The notes under the pieces are model-generated. The model did no database searches, was not told the origin of the DNA, and saw only the letters and a list, made by a program, of their open reading frames with translations. Made by a program: the position numbers and the translations under genes. Positions 17,285-26,336 of a stretch of DNA of 64,000 nucleotides are shown in pieces. The stretch spans positions 1 through 64,000 of the forward strand of contig JBFMAX010000001.1 of assembly GCA_040755395.1 (NCBI GenBank), written 5' to 3'. Position 1 is the first letter of the stretch, and the number at the start of each line of letters is the position of its first letter. The stretch is from Nitrospirota bacterium. Its GTDB lineage: Bacteria > Nitrospirota > Nitrospiria > Nitrospirales > Nitrospiraceae.

Positions 17285-18487
17285 CTATTTCATTCCCGGC
17301 ATCCCGGCCATCCCGCCGACGGCGGCTTTCAACTGACTCTCGGAATCGATCAGAAAGTTCGCCGAGGTCACGACATGGTCACCTTCCTTGAGCCCCTGCA
17401 CCACTTCGACCCAGTCGCCGGCCCGCTCCCCGAGCTTCACGGTTCGCCACTCCAGCTTGCCGCCGCCGTGATGGATGAAAATAATCTGGCGTTCGCCGGA
17501 TTCCAGCACCGCATCCCTGGGAATCGCCAGCCGGGTCCCGAGCGGGATCTTCAGCTCCACATTGGCGTACATATCAGGCTTGAGCCGCTCGCCTGGATTG
17601 TCGACCTCGAACCGGACTCTGGCCGTTCGCGTCTTCGGATCCAGCGTCGGATAGATGAATCCCACGTGACCGTGCAGCTTCGTCTGCGGGTCATAGGACA
17701 GCGTGACCATGGCGCCCTGCCCGATTCTGATGGAGGGAAGTTCGTACTCGTAGATGTCGGCCATGATCCAGATCTGCGAGAGATCGGCGATGAAATACAG
17801 CTCCGTCCCGGGCGTGACGTACGTGCCGGCCCTGGCCTGCATGCGGATGACCGTGCCGGTGATGGGCGAATGAATCGGCAGCGTCCGGAGCACCCGGCCG
17901 GTGCGCTCAAGATCGCGGATATGGTCCTCCGTGATATCCCAGAGCTGGAACCGCCGCTTGGTGGCCTCCAGCAGTTCTTTGGCCCCGCGGGCGACCTCGG
18001 GAAACTCGCTCCCGCCGAGTTCGCGGTAACTCTGCAACGCCAGCAGGTATTCCTCCTGAGTCGCGACCAGGTCCGGACTGTAGATCGTAAAGAGGATCTC
18101 CCCTTTCTTGACGTGGTCCCCGACCGCGCTGACCCGGAGATCCTCGATCCAGCCGTCGAACTTGATGTTGACCCGAGCAAGCCGGCGCTCGTCGATCTCG
18201 ACCCGCCCCACCGTCCGAATCGCTTTCTCGAGCGGCCGCCGCGCGGCTTCCTGGAACCGCACCCCGATCGTCTGCAACCGCTCCGGGGCGATCGTCACGG
18301 TGTTGCGTTCCGCAACCGGCGTGGACGGCGCCGCCGGCGCGCCGGCGTGCGGCGCCCCTTCGCGGGGTATCGTCTCATGCGGCTTCGCCGGCGCACCCGG
18401 CGGTTCCTGCGTCAGGAACCAATAGCCCGCCGCCAGCCCTGCCGCCAGCAACGCAAACGCCCCTGTGATGACGATCATGCGCTTCAC
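17285..18487 (-). CDS. cusB: CusB-type periplasmic adaptor
   Basis: 400 residues: one N-terminal membrane anchor (about 5-26), a Pro/Ala/His-rich linker with APHAGAPAA, then the adaptor core. VSAVGDHVKKGEILFTIYSPDL marks the lipoyl-like half and IYEYELPSIRIGQ the barrel. The C-terminal tail GGMAGMPGMK contributes clustered methionines, which suit Cu+/Ag+ handling. It connects CusA in the inner membrane to CusC in the outer membrane. Gaps to the neighbouring genes are filled by heptad arrays. Confidence 0.92.
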   Translation of the reverse strand: MKRMIVITGAFALLAAGLAAGYWFLTQEPPGAPAKPHETIPREGAPHAGAPAAPSTPVAERNTVTIAPERLQTIGVRFQEAARRPLEKAIRTVGRVEIDERRLARVNIKFDGWIEDLRVSAVGDHVKKGEILFTIYSPDLVATQEEYLLALQSYRELGGSEFPEVARGAKELLEATKRRFQLWDITEDHIRDLERTGRVLRTLPIHSPITGTVIRMQARAGTYVTPGTELYFIADLSQIWIMADIYEYELPSIRIGQGAMVTLSYDPQTKLHGHVGFIYPTLDPKTRTARVRFEVDNPGERLKPDMYANVELKIPLGTRLAIPRDAVLESGERQIIFIHHGGGKLEWRTVKLGERAGDWVEVVQGLKEGDHVVTSANFLIDSESQLKAAVGGMAGMPGMK

Positions 18488-18497
18488 GTGCCCTCCG

Positions 18498-18602
18498 CGG
18501 TCCGCAGTCCGCCACCCGTCATCCGTGATGCGTCACCCGTGATCCGTGAACGGTGATCGGAAAACGGGTGACGGACAACGGCTAACGGTTCGCGGATAAC
18601 GG
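18498..18602. repeat. 7-base-period array running into the cusC 3' end (array 5)
   Basis: Fifteen unbroken heptads. The left part has units ending CCG (TCATCCG, TGATCCG); the right part has units ending CGG (ACAACGG, CTAACGG, ATAACGG), the inverted sense. The centre is near 18546. The right end overlaps cusC, so the last codons of cusC (LSANR and stop) are array sequence. Confidence 0.7.
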
Positions 18603-19841
18603 GCCTCCGGTCAATTCCTCCAATCTCGCCAGCGCCTTTTCGTGCGCGACCATTTCCCCGTGCAACTCAAGTTCATTTTCCTGCAAAGTCAGGAGACTAT
18701 TCAGCAGCGTCAAGAAGTCCACTTTGCCGACGCCGTAGCCCGCCTGAGCGGATTGCAACGCCAGCGTCGCTTGGGGGATGATCGCGTCCCGGAGAATCAT
18801 CACAAGGCGCTCCGCGCGCTGCGCCTGGACGAACGCATCCTTGACCCTGAACAGCACCTCCTGCCGCGACGTGCTCAAGTCCTCCCTCGCGCTGGTCAGC
18901 CCGGCGAGCGCTTGATTGACGCCCTGTCGCTGTTTGGTGGCATAGTAGAGCGGGATACGGATGCCGAGCATGACCTGATACCCATTGTCGTTGATCCGGT
19001 CGTTCCGGAGCCCCAAGGCGGTCACATCGAAGTCTGGAAAATACTCGCGTCTGGCCAGGGCGACGGCTTGCTCGCCTCGCTCGACCCCCTTGGCCGACGC
19101 CTGCAGAATCGGAGAGAGCGCCTCGGCCCGCCGGCTCAGCTCTTCCAACGGAAACGGGAGGAGGGCGACCTGGATCTCCTCGGGAGTGCCGAGCGCCGCG
19201 GCGGGGGGACGATTCAGAATGCGGTTGATCGCCGCATGGAAGCTCTCTTTCTGCTGCTCGAGCACCGCCAGACGGTCAAGGACCCGGGAGATCTCGACTT
19301 GCGCGCGAAAGACATCCTGCTGGGCCGCCCGTCCGACGGTGTACCGTGCTTTCGCGGTCTTTTCGAATTGGATCAGGAGCTGCTTGTTCTTCTCGACGAT
19401 CTCGATGGCCTTGTGGACGAAGTGCAAATCAAAGTAACTCTGTTTGAGAGCCGCGATCAGCCGGAGCCGGGTCGCCAGATAGTCCCGTTCCAGCCGCTCG
19501 GCTTCCCGCTGGGCGACCTCACCGCGGAGCCGGAGCTTTCCGGGAAACGGGATCTCCTGTCCGAAGCCGTACACGGCGCCCTGAAGCGGCTCCACCATCG
19601 GCATCCGCTGATAGCCGAGCTGAACCTTCGGATCAGGGAGCGTTTGCACCTGCGGCACGATCGCCTTTGCCGCTTCCCATCGCTCGCGCGCCGCCCTGAC
19701 CTCCGGGTTGTTCTCCATCACCTCCGTGATGAGGTTGTCCAATGACAGCCTCGTCTCTTGCGCGGCATTCGCGGCGGGGATCACACACCAGAGGCAGACA
19801 GCCGAGGCCGCCGCCATCCATCCTGTCATCAAGCGGATCAT
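18582..19841 (-). CDS. cusC: CusC/TolC-type outer-membrane efflux protein
   Basis: 419 residues with a signal peptide (about 1-26, ending NAAQE) and the two repeated OEP domains. The first contains NPEVRAARERWEAAKA and the second LGIRIPLYYATKQRQGVNQA. It would form the trimeric outer-membrane duct for the CusBA pump. The C terminus is formed by heptad-array sequence, so the natural end may have been replaced. It is the first of the three structural genes, 87 bases after a small Cys-rich secreted protein gene. Confidence 0.9.
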   Translation of the reverse strand: MIRLMTGWMAAASAVCLWCVIPAANAAQETRLSLDNLITEVMENNPEVRAARERWEAAKAIVPQVQTLPDPKVQLGYQRMPMVEPLQGAVYGFGQEIPFPGKLRLRGEVAQREAERLERDYLATRLRLIAALKQSYFDLHFVHKAIEIVEKNKQLLIQFEKTAKARYTVGRAAQQDVFRAQVEISRVLDRLAVLEQQKESFHAAINRILNRPPAAALGTPEEIQVALLPFPLEELSRRAEALSPILQASAKGVERGEQAVALARREYFPDFDVTALGLRNDRINDNGYQVMLGIRIPLYYATKQRQGVNQALAGLTSAREDLSTSRQEVLFRVKDAFVQAQRAERLVMILRDAIIPQATLALQSAQAGYGVGKVDFLTLLNSLLTLQENELELHGEMVAHEKALARLEELTGGPLSANR

Positions 19842-19928
19842 GGTCGTCCTCCCTCAAAGAAAAAGAACGGAGAGCCCTTGACCGAATCGGTCGCCGGCCC
19901 GTTGACGCAGCCGTTTCTCAGGAGAGGA

Positions 19929-20285
19929 TCAAATGCGCAGGACGGCGTTCAGGGGAAGATTGCGCGGAGGATCGTGGAGCGTCCGGACGAGCAGGTGGGC
20001 ACAACCAGACGCCGGCTTTGCACAGGAGACCGCGGGCACCGCACCTCCGGGGCAGAGCCGGTGCGCATCACCGGCGGGATCGAGGGTCTGGCCGGTCTCC
20101 ACGGTGAGGGTCTTAAAGGCTTCGCAAAACTGGGGAGTCGGCTGTTGCCCCGACGTCGAACACCCGGCGCCCATCGTCGTTGCCGGGTGCCCGACGAACG
20201 GCAGCAAACAGGCGTAGGCGTTGAAGCTGAAGCCGGCAAACAGAACGATCAACAGGGCGACGAGGATGGCGCGTGCGCGACGCAT
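19929..20285 (-). CDS. small secreted Cys-rich protein ahead of cusCBA
   Basis: 118 residues with a signal peptide of about 24 residues ending FNAYA. Six cysteines in the mature part (near residues 26, 42, 54, 77, 86 and 93) could form disulfides or bind metal. The position directly upstream of cusC on the same strand suggests a periplasmic partner of the efflux system, for instance metal binding, but this is inference. No family is recognised. Confidence 0.7.
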   Translation of the reverse strand: MRRARAILVALLIVLFAGFSFNAYACLLPFVGHPATTMGAGCSTSGQQPTPQFCEAFKTLTVETGQTLDPAGDAHRLCPGGAVPAVSCAKPASGCAHLLVRTLHDPPRNLPLNAVLRI

Positions 20286-20404
20286 CGATGATCTCCCTTA
20301 CGCGAAAGCATACGCCTGCCGCGCAGACGAGTCAATTTGCAGGCGCGGGAGCGGTGTGCTCCGCCTGAGCACGCCCGTTTACAATCAAACGGAATCCTAT
20401 TTGC

Positions 20405-21268
20405 TCACCGCACCACCAACACCGAACAGGAGCTGTGTTGCACGACTTTCGTGGACACACTGCCGAGCAGGAAGCGCGCGATGGCGCCCAAGCCTTTGGC
20501 GCCGGTGACGATCAGATCGGCTTTCTTGCGCGACGCGACCTTGATGATTTCCTCGGCGGGCTTCCCGAGGCGGAGCACCTCTTCGACGTGATAGCCGGCT
20601 TTGACCAACTTTTCCGCGCACCGTTCGACGACCCTCTTGCCAGCTTCTTTCAGCTCGGGATACTTCAGAAACGGCATCACGTGCACGACCGACACCCGGA
20701 TCGGCTCGGACCTGCCAGCGGCCGCGCCTGCGTCCGCCCTGAGCTTGCTTGTCAGAAACCGGATCGCTTTCTCGGACGACGGGGACCCATCGGTTGCGAA
20801 GACGATGTGGCGGACCGGCCTGGCCTCCTCCTTGACGACGAGCACGGAACAGGGCGCATGGAGCGTCACCTGCGTCGAGACGCTGCCGAGCATGAACCGA
20901 TCGAGCGCGTCCAGTCCCCGGCTGCCGAGGGCGACCACACCGTCGCGCCTGGGAGCCTGCTTCAGAATCGTCGAGGCGATGCCACCGTTTTGGGTGACGA
21001 CTTTTCCCTTCAGGCCATGAGCCGAGAAGAGCGAGCGGGTCTCTTCAACCACTTTTTTCGCCCGCGTCTCCAGCCGCTTGATTTCCTCCTGAATGAACCG
21101 CTCGTTCCCGGCCACCACAGGCTGCACCACGAAGGGCGCGCGCAGCGCCGCGACGTCCATGACGTGCAACGCCGTCACCTGAGGCGGTGAAACAAATGGC
21201 AACCGCGCGATCCATTCCGTCGCCCACCGACCGTACTTGGAGCCGTCGACCGCTAAGAGGATTTTCAT
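20405..21268 (-). CDS. tandem UspA universal stress protein
   Basis: 287 residues from the ATG at 21268 (MKILLAVDGSKYG), two UspA domains. Each ends in the nucleotide-binding pattern G-2x-G-9x-G-S: ALGSRGLDALDRFMLGSVS and VTGAKGLGAIARFLLGSVS. It is cytoplasmic, binds ATP or AMP in the family, and supports stress endurance. An upstream ATG at 21310 would add a tail that does not fit the fold. It follows the PfkB-type kinase gene on the same strand. Confidence 0.92.
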   Translation of the reverse strand: MKILLAVDGSKYGRWATEWIARLPFVSPPQVTALHVMDVAALRAPFVVQPVVAGNERFIQEEIKRLETRAKKVVEETRSLFSAHGLKGKVVTQNGGIASTILKQAPRRDGVVALGSRGLDALDRFMLGSVSTQVTLHAPCSVLVVKEEARPVRHIVFATDGSPSSEKAIRFLTSKLRADAGAAAGRSEPIRVSVVHVMPFLKYPELKEAGKRVVERCAEKLVKAGYHVEEVLRLGKPAEEIIKVASRKKADLIVTGAKGLGAIARFLLGSVSTKVVQHSSCSVLVVR

Positions 21269-21336
21269 CGTCACCGTCCTTTCGTATTCAAAGAGGCGAG
21301 AGGCGCCCATTCCTCATTCACCATCAGCATTCGTCC

Positions 21337-22269
21337 CTAGCCCAGCGCCTGAATTTTGATCCGGGCCAGCAGCCGCTGCACGTCCTTGAGCCGGCACAAT
21401 TGGTTGCCCGGCGCGAGGGTGGCCGCCGTGCCGGCGGCCGTCGCGAAGCGGACGCACTCCTCCAAGTCTTTGCCGCCCGCATGCTTGAACACAAAGCCCG
21501 CGACGGTCGAGTCGCCGGCTCCGACCGTGCTGCGAACCGTCACGGCCGGAGGCACGGCCCGGTATCGCTCGGCGCCGCTGACCGCCAGCAGCCCACGCCG
21601 TCCCTGTGAGACCAGCACGATCCGCACCCCCGCCCGATTCAGCGCCCGCGCCGCATCCCACACTGCGCCTTCGGTCCGCAACGGCCGCCCGGTCAGGCGA
21701 CGCAGCTCATTCAAGTTGGGCTTGATCGCGAAGGGCCTGGCCTTGAGGCCCGCTTGGAAACAGGGTCCGTCCGCGTCCAACATCGCTTTCGCGCCTTCCC
21801 GCTGGACGAGGGCGATGATCTGCCGGTACGCATCCTGCGGGACGCCGCGGGGCAGACTGCCACCCAGCACGACATAGGCGCCTTGCAGGTCCAGCAAACC
21901 CAGATGCGTCAGAAACGCCCGCCATTCCTCCGGGGCGACGACAGGACCTTTGGCGTTGATCATGGTCTGCGTACGGCGCTGTTTCGCGCAGATAATGATG
22001 TTGCGGCGGGTTTCCTGCGCAATCGCCGTGAAGTAACAGGTCACGCCCTCGCCTTTGAGCAGATCGACCATGAGCCGCCCGTTATGCCCGCCGATAAACC
22101 CCAGGGCGATGCTGTCGCCGCCCAGACGCCGGATCGCGCGCGACACGTCGATGCCTTTCCCTCCGGCGTAGATGCATTCTCCCGTCGCGCGGTTGGCGTC
22201 GTCCACCCGCAGATCCTCGACGTCGAGGAAATGATCCAGCGCGGGATTCAGGGTGATGGTGTAGATCAT
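21337..22269 (-). CDS. PfkB-family sugar-phosphate kinase (1-phosphofructokinase/tagatose-6-P kinase type)
   Basis: 310 residues from MIYTITLNPALD, the standard start of FruK/LacC/PfkB kinases. The substrate loop GGKGIDVSRAI is near residue 38, and the catalytic GAGDSTVAGF (Asp base) near 255. It phosphorylates a hexose phosphate with ATP; the exact substrate cannot be read from sequence, though 6-phosphofructokinase (PfkB) activity would suit glycolysis. The adjacent UspA and FNT/formate dehydrogenase genes on the same strand hint at an energy-stress group. Confidence 0.88.
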   Translation of the reverse strand: MIYTITLNPALDHFLDVEDLRVDDANRATGECIYAGGKGIDVSRAIRRLGGDSIALGFIGGHNGRLMVDLLKGEGVTCYFTAIAQETRRNIIICAKQRRTQTMINAKGPVVAPEEWRAFLTHLGLLDLQGAYVVLGGSLPRGVPQDAYRQIIALVQREGAKAMLDADGPCFQAGLKARPFAIKPNLNELRRLTGRPLRTEGAVWDAARALNRAGVRIVLVSQGRRGLLAVSGAERYRAVPPAVTVRSTVGAGDSTVAGFVFKHAGGKDLEECVRFATAAGTAATLAPGNQLCRLKDVQRLLARIKIQALG

Positions 22270-22328
22270 CGCTTGCGCGCGGCCACGGGGCAAGAGGCTT
22301 GTGGCGAGAAGATCACGTGAGGTTTCCC

Positions 22329-23180
22329 CTAGCCCCGCGCCTCTAGCCTCGCGCCTTCTTTGCGAAGATACACGAACCAATAGACCAGCGCCACCAGCAC
22401 CGTCCCGCCCAGGATGTTGCCCGCAGTCACGAGGACCAGGTTGTCGACGGCATCCCCGACCGGAATCGGCGCACCGCTTCCCGCCGCGACCGCGAGTCCG
22501 ACCGGGAGGAAAAACATGTTGGCCACCGAGTGCTCGAAGCCGCAGGCGACGAAGGCGCTGATCGGGAAGATAATGGCCAGGATCTTGTCGGCCACGCTGC
22601 GGGCTCCCATGCAGAGCCAGACGGCCAGGCAGACCAGCACGTTGCATAACATGCCCCGCGCCAGCGCGGACAGCGGATCGAGCGAGGCTTTGGTCCGCGC
22701 GATCCGGGCCATCATCTCACCGACCGCACCGTCCTCCAGTGTGTGGACTCCCGCCAGCCACACCAACACCGCCGTCCCAAGCGCGCCCAGCAAATTTCCA
22801 AGATACACCCACCCCCAATTCCTGATGACCTGTGCAGTCGTGATGCGGCGGGCCGCCCATGCCATCGCGATCAGGTTGTTCCCGGTGAACAACTCGGCGC
22901 CGCCGACCACGACCAGCACCAGTCCCAGACTGAACGTGAGCCCGCCGGCCAGGCGTGTCAGGCCGAACGCCCCGGCCGAGCCGCCAGGCCCGGCGGTGAT
23001 TGTCACGATGTAGAAGAGCGCGCCTAGCGAGATGAACGCCCCGGCCAGCACGGCCAGCGCGAGCGTCGTCAGGACCGGCGCCGCCGCTTTGGCCACCCCG
23101 ACGTCCCGGACGCGCACCGCGATCTGGGCTGGCGCGTAGGCGTCAAATAGGGGCACAGAAGAGATTGACGATTGGTCCAT
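22329..23180 (-). CDS. formate/nitrite transporter (FNT family)
   Basis: 283 residues with six membrane helices and the FNT signatures GAFISLGALFY in helix 1 and GGAELFTGNNL (about 93-103), with ACGFEHSVANM in the second half supplying the central histidine. It is a pentameric channel for formate or nitrite. Its place immediately downstream of a formate dehydrogenase argues for formate uptake, but in a nitrite oxidiser nitrite is an obvious alternative. Confidence 0.92.
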   Translation of the reverse strand: MDQSSISSVPLFDAYAPAQIAVRVRDVGVAKAAAPVLTTLALAVLAGAFISLGALFYIVTITAGPGGSAGAFGLTRLAGGLTFSLGLVLVVVGGAELFTGNNLIAMAWAARRITTAQVIRNWGWVYLGNLLGALGTAVLVWLAGVHTLEDGAVGEMMARIARTKASLDPLSALARGMLCNVLVCLAVWLCMGARSVADKILAIIFPISAFVACGFEHSVANMFFLPVGLAVAAGSGAPIPVGDAVDNLVLVTAGNILGGTVLVALVYWFVYLRKEGARLEARG

Positions 23181-23307
23181 CGCTCTTGGCTATTCCGATC
23201 ACAAAGACGGCGTTACCTACCTGCGAGAAATGCGTGACTTGCGAGAAGCGCCAGAAGGACCAAACCCGCGAGCCGCCAGTCGCGCGTTTCCCGCCTGTCT
23301 CGCCGTC

Positions 23308-26124
23308 TTACGTAATCAACTTCGCCTGTACGCGGCCGAGTTCGGCCTCGTCCTCAGGCTCGATCTTCTCCCGGTCCAGGCGCTCCACCCGCACGGCCGA
23401 CACCTTGTACTCGGGACATTTCGAGCTCTCGTCGGCGCTCGACGACAGCAGGGCATTGATCGCGGTGCCCGGAAAATGGAAGCTGGTGAAGAGCTGACCG
23501 TGCTGGACCCGCTCGCTGATCGCCAACGGAAGCGTCGCGTCGCTTCTGGCGCTCACCAGCCGGACGATTTCGCGGTCGCGGAGCCCCAGCCTGGCTGCGT
23601 CGTCCGGGTGCATCTCCAAGACATCGGCGTCGACCACCTGCAGAATCGCGGTTCGCCGCGTCTGCGCCCCGCAGTTGTAATGCTGCAGGATGCGGCCCGT
23701 GATGAGGATGAACGGGTACGCCTCGCTCGGCGATTCGCCCGGCGGCAAATAGTCCACGGCGACGAATCGAGCCTTTCCTCCGGGAAACCGTTCCTGATGC
23801 ATCAGGGAAGTGCCGGGATGGGTCGGAGCGGGGACCGGCCACTGCAACCCTTCGGGCGTTTCCAGCCGGTCATAGGACACACCCGCGAACATCGGGGTCA
23901 GCCGCGCGATCTCGTCCATGATCTGAGACGGATGCGCGTAGCGCATGGGATAGCCCATCCGCGTCGCCACCTCACAGACGACTTGCCAGTCCGGCAGGAC
24001 GCCGGCGGGCGGCTCGACGACTTTCCGAATGCGCTGAATCCGCCGTTCGAGATTCGTGAAGGTGCCGTCCTTCTCCAGAAAGGAGGCGCCGGGGATCACG
24101 AGCCGGGCGAACTTCGCCGTCTCGCTGAGGAACAGGTCCTGCACGACCAGGAAGTCCAAACTCGCCAGAGCCTGCCGGACCTTCTTGAGATTCGGATCGG
24201 TTTGCGCCACGTCGTAGCCGATGATCCACAAGCCCTTTAAGCGGCCGTCGAGCGCTGCATCCCACATGTCCGGAATCTTCATGCCGCGCGCCGTCGGCAG
24301 CGGACGTCCGGTGACCGTCAGGTGCCGCGCGGCCAACTCGGGATCGTCGAGGCTCTGGTATCCGGCGAAATAGGTCGGCAGGCAGCCGACATCGGAGGCC
24401 CCCTGCACGTTGTTCTGCCCGCGCAACGGGTTGATGCCGGTTCCGGGCCGGCCGATGTTGCCGGTCGCCAGCGCCAGGTTGCAGAGCGCGATCACCCCGT
24501 GGCTGCCCCAGCGATGCTCGGTCACGCCGAGGCCGTGGACGCAGAGCGAAGCGCCGCTGGTCGCATAGCGCCGGGCCGCATCGCGGATCATGGCCGCCGG
24601 GACGCCCGTGATCCGCTCGGTCACTTCCGGCGTGCAGGACGCCACGGTCTCCAGCCAGTCGTCGAGCCCCTCCGTCCTCGCCGCCGTGAAGGCATTATCA
24701 ATAAGACCTTCTTTCGCGATCACATGGCCCAACCCGTTCAGCAGCGCGACGTTCGTGCCCGGCTTCAACTTGAGATGCAGGTCGGCCAGACGCGCCAGCT
24801 CCGTGCGGCGGGGATCGATCACGATCAGCGGTACGCCGCGCCGCTTCGCCTGCTTGATCCTCGCGCCGACCACCGGATGGGATTCGGTCGGATTGGCCCC
24901 GACGACCATGATCAGCTTGGCCAGATCCACGTCGGCGATCGAGTTGGTGGCGGCGGAGGCGCCGAGGGTCTCCATCATGCCGGTCACGGTCGCGCTGTGG
25001 CAGACGCGGGCGCAGTTGTCGATGTGGTTGGTCCCGATCACGCAGCGGATGAACTTGGCGAAGAGATAATTCTCCTCGTTGGTGCCGCGGCTGGAGGAAA
25101 TGGCTGCCAAGGCATCGGGGCCGTAGGTCTTCTTGATGCGCGCGAACTCCAGCGCCACGCGGTCGAGCGCCGCCTCCCAGGACACCTCCTCCCACCGATC
25201 GCCCCGGCGCAGGAGCGGAACCCGTAACCGGTCCGGCGCCGAGATGTACGTCCAGCCGAAGCGGCCCTTCATGCAGGCGTGGCCTTCGTTCGACGGCCCG
25301 TCATCCGCCGGTACCATGCTGACTACCCGGCCGTCGCGGACGCCGGCGTCGAAGGCGCAGCCGACCCCGCAATAGGCGCAGATGGTGCGGACGGTCCGGG
25401 TCGGGGGTCCGAACTCAAGGACGGTCTTTTCCGTCAGGGCTCCGGTCGGGCATTCCTTCACACAGGCGCCGCACGAGACGCAATTCGAAGAGGCGAATCC
25501 GTCGCCATCCCCAGAGAGCGGGCCGGCGCCGGCGACCGGCCGCGAGCCGAAGCCGCGGTCGATCATCGTGAGCGCGAAGGTCCCCTGAATTTCGTCGCAG
25601 GCCCGGACGCAGCGCGCGCAGGACACGCAGATCGCGTTGTCGAAGGTGAAAAACGGGTTGGAGTCGTCCCGGTACGGGACGCGTCGCGCCGCGTCCGTGT
25701 ACCGCACGCGTTCGAGCCCCAGGCTGGAGGCTAACTGCTTGAGGACATCCGGCGTCGGCGCATCCTGGGGTAGTTCCGAAAGGTACAGCTCGACGATATT
25801 TCTTCTGTGTCGCCGCAGCCGGTCGGTCTTGGTCTGCACCACCATCCCCTCCCGCACCGGGGTCGTGCAGGAAGCCGGGGTACCGGCCAGGCCCTCCACT
25901 TCGCAGAGACACAGACGACAGGAGCCGAACGGATTGAGATGATCCGAGGCGCAGAGGCTCGGAATGACGATGCCCGCCCGTTGCGCGGCTTGGTAGATCG
26001 TCTCGCCGGGAGAGGCGGAGACGGATCGGCCGTTGATCGTTAGCGTGACCACTGAGAGCGCGGGGCGTGTGGCATCCAGCCTGCGATCGGAGGGAAGGGT
26101 CGATCCCTGCGATACTCCGTTCAT
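23308..26124 (-). CDS. fdsA: NAD-type formate dehydrogenase, molybdopterin catalytic subunit
   Basis: 938 residues. An N-terminal 2Fe-2S plant-type domain (CASDHLNPFGSCRLCLCEVEG region) is followed by a His-Cys 4Fe-4S segment, two 4Fe-4S ferredoxin motifs (CVSCARCVRACDE and CVSCGACVKECP), then the 4Fe-4S/molybdopterin domain starting CAYCGVGC. The active-site residue is Cys in RVCHSATVTG, encoded by TGC, so this is not a selenoenzyme. It oxidises formate to CO2 and passes electrons to FdsB/FdsG and NAD+. The upstream leader is a heptad array and a transposon copy. Confidence 0.93.
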   Translation of the reverse strand: MNGVSQGSTLPSDRRLDATRPALSVVTLTINGRSVSASPGETIYQAAQRAGIVIPSLCASDHLNPFGSCRLCLCEVEGLAGTPASCTTPVREGMVVQTKTDRLRRHRRNIVELYLSELPQDAPTPDVLKQLASSLGLERVRYTDAARRVPYRDDSNPFFTFDNAICVSCARCVRACDEIQGTFALTMIDRGFGSRPVAGAGPLSGDGDGFASSNCVSCGACVKECPTGALTEKTVLEFGPPTRTVRTICAYCGVGCAFDAGVRDGRVVSMVPADDGPSNEGHACMKGRFGWTYISAPDRLRVPLLRRGDRWEEVSWEAALDRVALEFARIKKTYGPDALAAISSSRGTNEENYLFAKFIRCVIGTNHIDNCARVCHSATVTGMMETLGASAATNSIADVDLAKLIMVVGANPTESHPVVGARIKQAKRRGVPLIVIDPRRTELARLADLHLKLKPGTNVALLNGLGHVIAKEGLIDNAFTAARTEGLDDWLETVASCTPEVTERITGVPAAMIRDAARRYATSGASLCVHGLGVTEHRWGSHGVIALCNLALATGNIGRPGTGINPLRGQNNVQGASDVGCLPTYFAGYQSLDDPELAARHLTVTGRPLPTARGMKIPDMWDAALDGRLKGLWIIGYDVAQTDPNLKKVRQALASLDFLVVQDLFLSETAKFARLVIPGASFLEKDGTFTNLERRIQRIRKVVEPPAGVLPDWQVVCEVATRMGYPMRYAHPSQIMDEIARLTPMFAGVSYDRLETPEGLQWPVPAPTHPGTSLMHQERFPGGKARFVAVDYLPPGESPSEAYPFILITGRILQHYNCGAQTRRTAILQVVDADVLEMHPDDAARLGLRDREIVRLVSARSDATLPLAISERVQHGQLFTSFHFPGTAINALLSSSADESSKCPEYKVSAVRVERLDREKIEPEDEAELGRVQAKLIT

Positions 26125-26125
26125 G

Positions 26126-26158
26126 TCTCGCGTCTCCCGCCCTTCGCCTCTCGCCTAA
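26126..26158. repeat. short 7-base-period array before fdsA (array 6)
   Basis: Almost five heptads (TCTCGCG, TCTCCCG, CCCTTCG, CCTCTCG) directly upstream of the fdsA start codon and ending at the target duplication of the transposon copy. Confidence 0.5.
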
Positions 26159-26336
26159 CCCGCATTATTCATGAACGCTTCTGCTGCAAACGCGGACACG
26201 CTGTTCCGACGGGCGTGCTCGCCACTCAGTCGGTCAACATACTGTTGCAAGTATGCTTCCCTCCTTCGTGGCTGTGCTTGCCCGTCTCACAACGCGTCTC
26301 CGCGTTTTCCCGACGAACCGTCATGAATAATGCGGG
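26159..26336. mobile_element. non-autonomous inverted-repeat transposon (MITE-like), copy 1
   Basis: 178 bases bounded by perfect 16-bp inverted repeats CCCGCATTATTCATGA, flanked on both sides by CTAA, a 4-bp target duplication (26155-26158 and 26337-26340). It encodes no transposase. A 207-base relative lies at 44063-44269. It sits between fdsB and fdsA, and its right end provides the fdsB stop codon. Confidence 0.88.

Noticed and set aside
24990-25030. Selenocysteine in the formate dehydrogenase
   Set aside because: The active-site codon is TGC (Cys), and no in-frame TGA interrupts the gene.
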